DNA from: Opitutia bacterium
GTDB taxonomy: Bacteria > Verrucomicrobiota > Verrucomicrobiia > Opitutales > Opitutaceae
Direction: 5' to 3'
Assembly (NCBI GenBank): GCA_016187925.1
Contig: JACPIS010000034.1
Coordinates: forward strand, 1-64,000
DNA length: 64,000 bases
Each line of letters begins with the position of its first letter. The stretch's first letter is position 1. The position numbers and the translations under genes are program-made. Below the pieces are notes generated by a model. That model searched no databases. It was not told the origin of the DNA and was given only the letters and a program-made list of their open reading frames with translations. Shown here in pieces: positions 55,152 to 63,221 of the stretch.

Positions 55152-56228
55152 TCAGGTAATCAGACCGGCTTTGCGCTTGAGCGCGAGCACGCGTTGGTAC
55201 GATTCGTCGATCCGCGCCGCGGGGATCCGGCCCGACTCGACCGCGTGCACGAGGATCGCCGCGGCCTTGCCGGCGATGTCGGGGTCGTAGCCGAGGTTGT
55301 TGCCGAAGCAGAGCAGGTCGATGCCCGCCTCGATCGCCAGCGGCACGGATTTCTCCAAGCCGTAATGGCTGGAGATCGCCTTCATCTCCATGTCGTCGCT
55401 GGTGACGACGCCCTGGAAACCCAGTTTCTCGCGCAGCACGCCCGTGATGACCGCCGGCGAAAGCGTGGCCGGGCGCTCCGGATCGAGCCGCCGGTTGAAC
55501 ACGTGCGCGCTCATCACAGCGTCGCAGAGGCCCGCGGCGATGAGCCGCTGGAACGGAATCAGCTCCCGCTCGTGCCACGTCTGCGTGACGTCGACCAGAC
55601 CAAGATGCGTGTCGCCGGTCGCGCTGCCGTGGCCGGGAAAATGTTTCGCGCAGGTCAGCACGCCCTGCGCGCGGTGGGCGCGCATGAACTCGGCGGCATG
55701 CCGCGCCACCTTCTCCGGATCGCCCGAGAACGTCCGGCCCTTGCCCTTGATGATCGGATTGTCGGGGTGCGCGTCGAGGTCGACGACGGGGGCGAGGTTG
55801 AAGTTGATGCCGAGCCCGGCCAGCGTGCGCGCTGTGGCCTGGGCGTGGCGATAGGTCTCGGCGGGCTGGTCGATGCGACCGAGCTCCTCGTGCGAGATGC
55901 TCTCCGGGAAACCGTAGGCGGGCTTCAGGCGGTTGACGCGCCCGCCTTCCTGATCGATGGAAACGAGCAGCGGGACCGCCGCCTGTTTTTGCAGATGCGC
56001 GAGCAGCGCGCGCACTTGCTCCGGCGACTCGATGTTGCGCCGGCGCGAAGCGGTGTCGACGGTGCCACCCGCCATCTCCTGGTCGAACAGGATGATGCTG
56101 CCGATATGGTGTTCGCGGATGTCGCGCGCGATCACCCCGCACTCCGCCGGCGTGCAGCCGCGGAAGCCGACCAGCAGCAACTGGCCGATCTTCTCGCGCA
56201 AGGTGGGAGGGGGGGACACGGGGCTCAT
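55152..56228 (-). CDS. nagZ: Beta-N-acetylhexosaminidase NagZ (GH3)
   Basis: 358 residues from the ATG at 56228; a longer frame to 56291 is not needed. No signal peptide, as expected for a cytoplasmic enzyme. GH3 motifs: LVSIDQEGGRVNRL, then AKHFPGHGSATGDTHLGL (the NagZ His-Asp catalytic loop), then GFQGVVTSDDMEM with the nucleophile Asp. Removes GlcNAc from GlcNAc-anhydroMurNAc muropeptides brought in by AmpG, feeding AnmK and MurQ. Confidence 0.94.
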   Translation of the reverse strand: MSPVSPPPTLREKIGQLLLVGFRGCTPAECGVIARDIREHHIGSIILFDQEMAGGTVDTASRRRNIESPEQVRALLAHLQKQAAVPLLVSIDQEGGRVNRLKPAYGFPESISHEELGRIDQPAETYRHAQATARTLAGLGINFNLAPVVDLDAHPDNPIIKGKGRTFSGDPEKVARHAAEFMRAHRAQGVLTCAKHFPGHGSATGDTHLGLVDVTQTWHERELIPFQRLIAAGLCDAVMSAHVFNRRLDPERPATLSPAVITGVLREKLGFQGVVTSDDMEMKAISSHYGLEKSVPLAIEAGIDLLCFGNNLGYDPDIAGKAAAILVHAVESGRIPAARIDESYQRVLALKRKAGLIT

Positions 56229-56335
56229 CGGGACTGCCGACGCTAGAGCCCACGCCGGGGTGGCGACAACCCTACATCGCGCGTCCGGCACGAAAACAGC
56301 CGCACTGAACCGGTTTTCGCGGTCGCGCCGACTGC

Positions 56336-58111
56336 TTATTTCGGCTGCGCCGGCGCGAGGGCCGGAAGCCGCGCCTGGAGCTGCTCGAACTTGGCCCGCG
56401 TCGGCTCATCCCGGGCCACCTTCAGCCCGAGACGGACCAGGCCGTGCGCCTCGGCCGGAAACCCGTTCTGCGCCCGCAGGTCGGCCGCGCGATAGACGAG
56501 CGCCGTATTGCGCGGGAAAAGCTTCACGCCCTGCTCGACGGCCGCAAGGTGCGCGGCCGTCGGCGGAAAGGCGCTGGCGGTCCAAGCCTCGGCCATGAGC
56601 TCGTAGATTTCCGCCAAGGCGGGCGGCTGCGTGCGTGCCGCGAAAAGCGGCTCCAGCACGCCGGCCGTCTGCTCGGAGCTGAGTTTGCCCTGTCCGCCTT
56701 TCGGCTGGGCCAGCCCCTCGGCCAGTCGCAGGCGCGCCAGCTCCAGATATGCCCGGGGACGGACAACCTGGCCCGCAACGGCCTTCTCGAGCAGTTTCCG
56801 GGCGCGGGCGGTATCGCCGCCCGCCAACTCGGCCAGTCCGAGCGATGCCAGCAGGGCGGAATCACGCTCCCCGCGCCGGTAAGACAGGATCAACACTTCG
56901 AGTGCCGCGGCGGGATGCCCGGCGAGGGCAAACGCCTCGCCTTTGAGCCGGCCGATTTCCGCCTCCGTCGCCTCGCGCACCACGACCGGCGGCGGCGCGG
57001 GGATCTTCTGCCCCTTGTCCGCCTGCACCCCGGCGACCTTCGAACGCGTGAACTCGATGTGGCCGCGCAAGGCCTGGAGCATCTCGTCGTAGCCCAGCTT
57101 GAAGCACTCCTTGAACAGCGCCTCGGTGAGCGGCTCGCGCCCCGCGCGGTTTACGAAGGTGAGAAATTCCCTTTGGTGCCGGCCGTAGTCGCCGTAGAGC
57201 CCCCAGTGGACGAACGCGTAGCACTGCTTCGCCCAGACGTTGTCGATCGGGTTCTGGGCCAGGGCGGAATCCGCCTGCAGCGCGAACATCGCGTCCAACG
57301 GCAGCAAGGCCCGGTTCGCCAGAGCCACATTGAAATCCCGGTCCTCGCGGACCTTCGCGTCCGCGCGATCCGTGCCGAGGTTCGGGTTCTCCACCCGTCC
57401 GATGGAAATCTCCGTCTCGGTGATGCGCAGGTTCATGAACAGCTGCGACAGGCCCTCGGCAAACCAAACCGGATGCGGCGGTTGACGCTCAGAGAGGAGA
57501 AAACGGATGTATTCCCGGTAAAGCTGCTGGTTGGCGTCGATGGTGAATCCCAGATCCGGCGTCGACTCGGTCGATTCGGTCTCGCTGTCGGCACCGGCCG
57601 CTGTAGTGGCGCCGTCGGCGGTAACGAGGTTCAGTATCTTCGTCTGCTGATCGAGCACCAAGGTCGCCCGCTCACGCTCGCGCCGGCTGAAGGCGGTGGC
57701 CGCCCGCGGCGCACCCCGCAAGCTGTCCGGGAGGAATTCCTCGAACTTCTGCCCCTGTCCGCAGACGATCAGAGCGGCCGGCGACGCATTGTCCGGCTGC
57801 ATGCCGGGCCAGACCAGGCTCAGGGCGTGGGTGAAGCGCTGGAAATCGGCGAGCAGGCGCTGTGTGTCGCCCTCGGAGGCGTTGGACAGGACTTCGAAAC
57901 CCTCAATGCGCGCGTAGGACCATGACTCCGGCGGTGGCAGCTCGCGGTCGGCCTGCACCTTGTATTCCGGCAGGTCGATGGGAATCTGGTTGACCGTCTC
58001 GGGTGCGGCGAGCAACGGCGCCGCAGCGGCTAGCCACAGGGTCCGCGCCCGAAATTTCCGGGCTGCTTGGGCAACAGCGGTCCAGCGGGAAGAGTTCGCA
58101 GGGGTATGCAT
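56336..58111 (-). CDS. Secreted TPR-like hypothetical protein with a degenerate peptidase-like domain
   Basis: 591 residues. N-terminal hydrophobic segment (TLWLAAAAPLLAAP) suggests export. The middle (about 190-345) resembles DUF1570/gluzincin-type domains (HPVWFAEGLSQLF, then YAFVHWGLYGDYGRHQREFL) but I see no HExxH zinc motif, so probably not a protease. From about residue 395 to the end TPR-like helical pairs follow (LKGEAFALAGHPAAALEVLI, then LGLAELAGGDTARARKLLEK). The role is unknown; it may be a scaffold. Located between nagZ and the epimerase on the same strand. Confidence 0.65.
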   Translation of the reverse strand: MHTPANSSRWTAVAQAARKFRARTLWLAAAAPLLAAPETVNQIPIDLPEYKVQADRELPPPESWSYARIEGFEVLSNASEGDTQRLLADFQRFTHALSLVWPGMQPDNASPAALIVCGQGQKFEEFLPDSLRGAPRAATAFSRRERERATLVLDQQTKILNLVTADGATTAAGADSETESTESTPDLGFTIDANQQLYREYIRFLLSERQPPHPVWFAEGLSQLFMNLRITETEISIGRVENPNLGTDRADAKVREDRDFNVALANRALLPLDAMFALQADSALAQNPIDNVWAKQCYAFVHWGLYGDYGRHQREFLTFVNRAGREPLTEALFKECFKLGYDEMLQALRGHIEFTRSKVAGVQADKGQKIPAPPPVVVREATEAEIGRLKGEAFALAGHPAAALEVLILSYRRGERDSALLASLGLAELAGGDTARARKLLEKAVAGQVVRPRAYLELARLRLAEGLAQPKGGQGKLSSEQTAGVLEPLFAARTQPPALAEIYELMAEAWTASAFPPTAAHLAAVEQGVKLFPRNTALVYRAADLRAQNGFPAEAHGLVRLGLKVARDEPTRAKFEQLQARLPALAPAQPK

Positions 58112-58229
58112 AGGGAGTAGATTGCGCCCTGGCCCAAGGGTCGACCTGCGCGCGAGGCTAGGCGCCGCACCTGCAGGTTCAAATACAATACAGCCGCTCT
58201 GCCGCGCGGGGTTCGATCAGGCGGGGCGG

Positions 58230-59249
58230 CTAGTGCTTCACCACGCCGATGCCGGGGTGGTCGGACAGGGTGACCCGGCCGTCGGTGATCGTGGCGCCGG
58301 TGAAGAGGTCGTTCTTGATCAGCAGCGCGCCATCGAGGTCGGCCCAGTCGACGAGCGGCGAGAGCTGCGCGGCGGCGGAGATGGCGCACGAAGTCTCGGT
58401 CATGCAGCCGAGCATGACCTTCAGGCCGAGCGCGCGGGCCACGGTGATCATCCGGTGCGCCTCGCGCAGGCCGGTGCATTTCATGAGCTTGATATTGATG
58501 CCATCGAAGACGCCGCGCGCCTTCACGACATCGGCGAGGCGCTGGATGCTCTCGTCGGCGATGAGCGGCAGCGGGCTGCGCTCGCGCAGCCAGGCGGTGT
58601 CGTCGGGCTGCTCCTTCGGCATGGGCTGCTCGATGAAGAGCACGCCCTGCCCCGCCAGCCATTCGCTCATGCGCAGCGCCTCGTCGCGGTTTTTCCAACC
58701 CTGATTGGCGTCGACCGTGATCGGCGTGCCGGTGACCGAGCGGATCGTCTCGATCAGCTCGCGGTCGGTGGTCGCGTCGCGGCCGAGCTTCACCTTGAGG
58801 ATGCGGTAGCCGGCGGCTTCGCGAGTCTTCTGCCGCACAACCTCCGGCGTATCGATGCCGATGGTGAAGGACGTGATGGGCGCCTTGGCGGGATCGAGGC
58901 CCCAGAGCCGGTGCCACGGCGCGCCGAGTTTTTTGCCGATCCAATCGTGCAGGGCGATGTCGACCGCGGCCTTGGCGGCGGCGTTGCCCGGTGCGAGCGC
59001 GTCGATGGCGGGCAGGATTTCTTCCAGCTGGAAAGGGTCGGCGAACCGCGTGAGGTCGACCCGGCGCAGGAAGGCGGCGGCGGTTTCCTGGCTCTCGCCG
59101 AGATAGGGCGGCATGGAGGCCTCGCCGTAGCCGATGATCCCGTCGCGCTCCACCTCGACCATCATCGCCGGCGTGCTGGTGCGGGTGTTCGCGGCGATGC
59201 CGAACGCGTGCCGGAGTTCGAGAGTATGGGGGTAGAAGCGGAGTTGCAT
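58230..59249 (-). CDS. Dipeptide (L-Ala-D/L-Glu) epimerase, enolase superfamily
   Basis: 339 residues from the ATG at 59249. Catalytic residues of the muconate-lactonising-enzyme subgroup: LKVKLG (Lys-x-Lys), ITVDANQGW (metal Asp), FIEQPMP (metal Glu), IADES (metal Asp), INIKLMKC (second Lys), and the DLDGA signature of dipeptide epimerases. Converts L-Ala-D-Glu from murein peptides to L-Ala-L-Glu for hydrolysis. The gene starts 36 bp from the tRNA fragment at 59285, so it is the last core gene before the accessory segment. Confidence 0.9.
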   Translation of the reverse strand: MQLRFYPHTLELRHAFGIAANTRTSTPAMMVEVERDGIIGYGEASMPPYLGESQETAAAFLRRVDLTRFADPFQLEEILPAIDALAPGNAAAKAAVDIALHDWIGKKLGAPWHRLWGLDPAKAPITSFTIGIDTPEVVRQKTREAAGYRILKVKLGRDATTDRELIETIRSVTGTPITVDANQGWKNRDEALRMSEWLAGQGVLFIEQPMPKEQPDDTAWLRERSPLPLIADESIQRLADVVKARGVFDGINIKLMKCTGLREAHRMITVARALGLKVMLGCMTETSCAISAAAQLSPLVDWADLDGALLIKNDLFTGATITDGRVTLSDHPGIGVVKH

Positions 59250-59284
59250 GGCGACCAAGCCAGCCAGCACCCGACGGGCGAAGC

Positions 59285-59309
59285 TGGCGGAGAGGGGGGG
59301 ATTCGAACC
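59285..59309 (-). other. 25-nt 3' end of a tRNA gene (probably tRNA-Ser), att-like scar
   Basis: On the minus strand the sequence reads GGTTCGAATCCC then CCCCTCTCCGCCA, which is a T-arm, the 3' acceptor strand and CCA of a tRNA. The paired 5' acceptor strand (GGAGAGG) and the remainder of a tRNA are not found upstream, so it is a fragment. Such fragments mark where an integrase has inserted DNA at a tRNA gene. Confidence 0.7.
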
Positions 59310-59718
59310 GCTGCCGGCTCGCGAGGCCAAGTTGCTAACTGACGTGGACTTGGTTGATTTTCACTCTTACGGAACAGGGAAAACAAAAGCAGCCAACGGC
59401 AGCGAGGTGAAGCCAGAAACACCGTTCCTGGCAATTTTGTGGCAACCACGCGCTCCCTTTGGCCGCGTGAAACACTTTTCCCATCCAGGTTCCGTCCTTT
59501 GGCCACTGCGATCTGGCGCCAGCATGATCCTAAAATGCGATAACCAGTAGGCAGGGCCGCCCTCTCTCCCGGTTCCACGGACTCCTCCCTGCACCTCCCG
59601 GGCATTGACGCCCACCAACCCAGTGCGTATGGAAGCCCGACCATCCGGGAAGCTGAGGGCCAACAGCGGACCACCAAAAAAGGTGAACCTTTTCAGAATC
59701 AATGCTCGACACGCCTTC
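59310..59718. other. Non-coding stretch of lower-GC DNA beside the att-like site
   Basis: No frame shows a recognisable protein. I looked for an integrase C-terminus next to the tRNA fragment and could not identify one. Composition is less GC-rich than the core region to the left. Confidence 0.55.
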
Positions 59719-59955
59719 TCATGGAAGCGCCAGAGCCGATAGAAGCAGCCGCTGCTGATTCTTGCTGTAAACGAAGACCTCGGTGTCCAACGGCAGGTCC
59801 ACGAACCAGCGGAACAGCAGGTCGGTCTTCAGCCGGTCGCAGAGCTGGCGGTCGGAGCGCACCGTGTAGAGCGCTTGGAGCACCTTGCCCTTGAGGAGCG
59901 TCTCCGGCGGGATCGACGGCGCGCCGTCGGCCGCATAGATCCCGTCGAGGTGGGG
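59719..59955 (-). pseudogene. Transposase remnant, IS5-type (DUF772) N-terminal part
   Basis: About 78 codons translate to PHLDGIYAADGAPSIPPETL, then GKVLQALYTVRSDRQLCDRL and DLLFRWFVDLPLDTEVF, ending in SKNQQRLLL before a stop. This is the conserved N-terminal block of many IS5-family transposases. The start codon region and the whole catalytic DDE part are missing, so it is a non-functional fragment. The rest of the gap to 60182 has no visible gene. Confidence 0.8.
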
Positions 59956-60182
59956 ACTGAGCCGGACTCATGCAGTCGGGGTCGAGATAATCTGATTTTT
60001 TCCGGCTCTGTCGGCGAGGGCGGCAACTGCATAGCAGTCGGGTTCGTCGCTCAATTGGCGGAGGAGGACGCGCCACTGGTGGCGGTGTTTTTCTCAACTG
60101 GCAGATGCACCGGTAGCCGGACAAGCAAAGAGTGAGCAACGGACCTAACGACTGCCGGCGCATCAATAGTAGGGCCGCCGGT

Positions 60183-61010
60183 CTATCGGTCCGTTGGAAG
60201 TGAGTGTGGGATGGGGCGCCAGTTGCTGAATTCGGTCTCGATATGGATTCGACGTTTCTGGAAGAAGACGCGGCCTGTTTGGTCCACTACCGCCCGCCAC
60301 GGCAGCCAGGCCCCCACGGGCGCCGTTTTGTATTTAACCGTCAGCGAAATCAACTGTGTCCCAAAAATACTGCCGTATGGCAGTGTGAAGATGATTTGAA
60401 GCGGGAGGGCGTTTGATTCGTTCAGATAGGCGGTGGCCGTATTGCGCGGATCCTCAGATGAAACGCCTTTCCAAACCTGAACGCGGGTGCCATCTAACGC
60501 CTCCTGCCGAAGCAATATCCACGAGTCGTATTCCGCCAAGATCGCGCCGGGATCCTTTTGTATGCCGAGGTCTATGGTTATTACCATTCCTGGCTGGCCG
60601 GTCTTTTTCTGGCGCTTCCGTTTCCACACTGGCTGGCCATCGACCAACTCCAGCTCTACATATGTTTCAAGGCTACCCAGCGCCTGATTTTCGACGTTAT
60701 AGACGGTCAGAGTGTTGATCAATCCCGTAGCCCAGTAGTGGCTGTCATTCGTGATTTTATCGGCCGCTTGTCGCCAAAGTGGCGGCCTATTCTCCTTGCC
60801 GGAGACCGTGTCTTGGGCCGCAAGCACAGGGCTGACCAGTGCACCGACCACGCCCGCCAGCACGAGCCAATAGGTCCAGGGACGTTGCGGACCACGCGCG
60901 GCAAACAGGCTCTCCAGCGAGTCCTGGGCGATTTCGGCGGGGTATAGGCTGATGGATCGAAGCACGACCTGCGAGCCAAACGCCTTGGAGATTCCTTGAA
61001 ATTCGATCAT
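60183..61010 (-). CDS. Single-pass membrane protein with an exporter-like N-terminus, otherwise unrecognised
   Basis: 275 residues from the ATG at 61010. Residues 1-23 (MIEFQGISKAFGSQVVLRSI) resemble the first strand of ABC ATPases, but no Walker motif follows. Residues about 24-65 (LYPAEIAQDSLESLFAARG, then YWLVLAGVVGALVS) resemble the N-terminus of HlyD-family fusion proteins, including the one membrane helix. The following ~210 residues are beta-rich (LTVYNVENQALGSLETYVEL) and lack the coiled coil or lipoyl parts of HlyD. It may be a rearranged exporter subunit or a new protein. Function unknown. Confidence 0.55.
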   Translation of the reverse strand: MIEFQGISKAFGSQVVLRSISLYPAEIAQDSLESLFAARGPQRPWTYWLVLAGVVGALVSPVLAAQDTVSGKENRPPLWRQAADKITNDSHYWATGLINTLTVYNVENQALGSLETYVELELVDGQPVWKRKRQKKTGQPGMVITIDLGIQKDPGAILAEYDSWILLRQEALDGTRVQVWKGVSSEDPRNTATAYLNESNALPLQIIFTLPYGSIFGTQLISLTVKYKTAPVGAWLPWRAVVDQTGRVFFQKRRIHIETEFSNWRPIPHSLPTDR

Positions 61011-61077
61011 GGGGAAGGGGGTTGGGAAGAAGGCATGGTTGCTGCAACCTGTAACCCGATCGCCGCAACCTGTTGGA

Positions 61078-61200
61078 TCAACTCTTTGTCAAGTAGTCAC
61101 CAATTCCGCCACCGATCGCCCCGCCGATCCCAATTCCGAGACCTGCGATAGATAGTCCATAGAAGATCGAGCTCATTGTGCTTGGTGTAGAGCGATGCAT
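61078..61200 (-). CDS. Glycine-rich 40-residue peptide, possible bacteriocin-like or membrane peptide
   Basis: ATG at 61200, or an inner ATG at 61176; 40 residues ending in GDYLTKS. It holds a glycine-zipper-like stretch (IAGLGIGIGGAIGGGIGDY). There is no double-glycine leader and no near Shine-Dalgarno sequence. It sits between the exporter-like and rhomboid genes on the same strand, near the bacteriocin precursor, so it may belong to that system. Confidence 0.4.
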   Translation of the reverse strand: MHRSTPSTMSSIFYGLSIAGLGIGIGGAIGGGIGDYLTKS

Positions 61201-61231
61201 GTCGGTTTTGATTTTGGTTCCTCGGCGGTGT

Positions 61232-62101
61232 TCAGAAAGCAGAAATAAGCCTGAATCCGCACCACAAGGCGCAGACGACCATCAGTGCGGGGGCTATCCA
61301 GAATACCGACGACAGACGGTCTTTGCATCGAATGGCATTGAGCAATGCCGCTGACGCGAACCCCGCGATCATGCCAGCCACATGCGCGATGCTATCAACG
61401 GAAACCGCATAGGTCGCGTAAATCACGCTGGCGCTACACCATCCGATGACGAGCAACCGTTCCCCCATGGGGGTGTCTTTTCTGAGGGAATAAAAGGCCA
61501 GGTAACCCATGAGTGCCATGATTCCTCCCGATATTCCAGCGGACGCACGCGGGTTAAATATGAAACTCGCTGCCGCTGCCAACACGATGCCAAGCACCAA
61601 AACGAACCAGAACCCGCCGGGCCTGGCCCGCTTGCAAACGAGCGGAGCCAGTCCCAAAAGGGCCAGCACATTGGCGACCAAGTGGTCTGGCGAAACGTGC
61701 ACAAAGGCGTAGCTGAGAAACCGAGGGGAAAGGGCGAGGCTCATTGGCCGCTTCTGAAGTGCCAGTAAGTCCACCGCCTTTTGAAGGTCGAGTGAACGTT
61801 CGAGCATGAATAACCCGACCAAAACGGCGGCCAGAGCCAAACCTTGGACGTGAGCCGTCAATCCTGGGGGAAGATTGATCGAATGATCGTGCGTCCGTCC
61901 GTCAGTGATCATGACGCCACCGCCCAGCAAGAAGGCAAGGGCGACGGACCCCAGGACCGCCAGAACCGGCGGGGGAACAGACGAGCCTTTGACTGACGCG
62001 ATGACCAGCATCACGGCGATAAACACTCCGCCGCCGACAAAGACGATGCCTTGAAATAGCGAAGGAGGGAACGTTGGTTTGGAGGGACGATTCATGATCA
62101 T
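61232..62101 (-). CDS. Rhomboid family intramembrane serine protease
   Basis: 289 residues, about eight membrane helices. Rhomboid motifs: FVHVSPDHLVANVLALLG (His and Asn of the oxyanion site), SAGISGGIMALMG with catalytic Ser in GISG, and IAHVAGMIAGF with catalytic His. It cuts membrane proteins inside the bilayer. Placed between a 40-residue peptide and a bacteriocin-like precursor, it could mature or release one of them; this is inference. ATG at 62101, with a second in-frame ATG at 62095. Confidence 0.85.
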   Translation of the reverse strand: MIMNRPSKPTFPPSLFQGIVFVGGGVFIAVMLVIASVKGSSVPPPVLAVLGSVALAFLLGGGVMITDGRTHDHSINLPPGLTAHVQGLALAAVLVGLFMLERSLDLQKAVDLLALQKRPMSLALSPRFLSYAFVHVSPDHLVANVLALLGLAPLVCKRARPGGFWFVLVLGIVLAAAASFIFNPRASAGISGGIMALMGYLAFYSLRKDTPMGERLLVIGWCSASVIYATYAVSVDSIAHVAGMIAGFASAALLNAIRCKDRLSSVFWIAPALMVVCALWCGFRLISAF

Positions 62102-62152
62102 GCGTTAGCGCCGGCGAGCTTGCAGTCTCGCCGGCGCTGTCTGGACGATATT

Positions 62153-62401
62153 TTATGAGCGAGCGGGCATCAGGCCAAAGGCACCTCCGGCTGCCGCACC
62201 GATGGCGAGAAGCCCCAAAAAGCCACCACCGGTGATTATCGTGGCCCCAGTCACAAATCCGAGCGCCAACAAGTTCACCCCGATTAGGCCACCGAATGTC
62301 GCTCCGGCAGCCGAGCCAATGGTAGCGCGATCAGCCATGTCACCTCCGGCTGCGACGGCTTCAAGTTCTGCTTCAGTCAGTTCTATCATTTCGTTTTTCA
62401 T
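62153..62401 (-). CDS. Double-glycine leader bacteriocin-like precursor
   Basis: 82 residues. Leader of 20 residues ending in GG (ELTEAELEAVAAGG-type; Leu and Glu spaced as in class II bacteriocin leaders), followed by a 62-residue core rich in Gly, Ala and hydrophobic residues (GATFGGLIGVNLLALGFVTG, then IGAAAGGAFGLMPARS). No Cys or Ser/Thr clusters suggest modification. Starts at 62401 or at the inner ATG 62389; AAGGA lies just before the first. It would be cleaved after GG by a C39 peptidase, but none is visible in the window. Confidence 0.7.
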   Translation of the reverse strand: MKNEMIELTEAELEAVAAGGDMADRATIGSAAGATFGGLIGVNLLALGFVTGATIITGGGFLGLLAIGAAAGGAFGLMPARS

Positions 62402-62483
62402 GTCCTTTTTGTTTTTTGAGTTCTCGCACGGTTTTCCAGCTGAGTGGCAAAAGCGCCACTCGGCAGTTGTGCGAAAAGTGTTT

Positions 62484-63221
62484 TCACGGTGGCGAATCCT
62501 TCTTCGCGGTTTCGCTCATTCCCTGAGTATCTGCACCCTCCGGGACCAAACGCGCTTCGCCATTTTCGATTTCGACTACCTGATCGGCGGCTTCGAGCAG
62601 GCGCTCGGCGTGGGCCGTGAGAATGATGGTCCGTCCCGATTCGCGCAACCGGATGAGGAGTTCCATAAGCGAGCGCTCGGCCCGCAGGTCCAGCGCCGAA
62701 CTGGGCTCGTCGAGCAGGATGATCGGCGCTTCGACATAGAGCGCCCGGGCAATGGCAATGCGCTGCCGTTGTCCACCGGAGAGGTTACTGCCGTTCTCCG
62801 TCAGCGGCGTCTGAAACCCGTGGGGCAGCGATTCGATGAACTCCAGGATTCCAACCTCCCGGCAAACCCGGAGCAGGCGCGGCAGGTCGGGGCGGTTCTC
62901 ACCCGGAGCCAGGTTCTCCAACACCGTGCCCGAGAGCAGATGCGTCTGCTGCGGCACGACGGTCACCACGCGCCGCAGGCTGGCAAGGCTCACGTATTGG
63001 ATGTCCGTCTCGCCGATAAAAATCTTGCCCGAGTCCGGCACGTAGAGCCGGCGCAGCAGCGCGAGTAGCGTGCTCTTGCCACAACCCGATTCGCCGATGA
63101 GCGCCGTGATTTTGCCGGCCGGGATCATGAGCGTCAGGTCATGCAGCACTGGCAACCGTCCGGGATATTTGAACGTCACGCCTTCGATGCGGATGTCTCC
63201 CATCAGCGCGGGTGCCAACAT
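62484..63221 (-). CDS. ATP-binding part of a peptide-exporting ABC transporter, truncated
   Basis: 245 residues. Complete ATPase: Walker A GESGCGKST, Q-loop VVPQQTHLLSGTVLENL, signature NLSGGQRQRIAIARAL, Walker B IILLDEPSSALDL, H-loop TAHAE. Its start (LAPALMGDIRIEGVTFKYPG) is the linker that in peptidase-containing exporters joins the membrane domain to the ATPase, yet the C39 peptidase and membrane helices are absent. A TGA ends the frame at about 63290 upstream. So this is probably the surviving C-terminal half of a bacteriocin exporter, joined to other DNA. Confidence 0.8.
   Translation of the reverse strand: MLAPALMGDIRIEGVTFKYPGRLPVLHDLTLMIPAGKITALIGESGCGKSTLLALLRRLYVPDSGKIFIGETDIQYVSLASLRRVVTVVPQQTHLLSGTVLENLAPGENRPDLPRLLRVCREVGILEFIESLPHGFQTPLTENGSNLSGGQRQRIAIARALYVEAPIILLDEPSSALDLRAERSLMELLIRLRESGRTIILTAHAERLLEAADQVVEIENGEARLVPEGADTQGMSETAKKDSPP

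Noticed and set aside
59248-59550. Open frame across the tRNA fragment, beginning like a protein with AERGGFEP
   Set aside because: That peptide is simply the translated tRNA 3' end; the remainder has no protein features.
59310-59718. Integrase gene expected beside the tRNA fragment
   Set aside because: No frame shows tyrosine or serine recombinase motifs here, so none is claimed.
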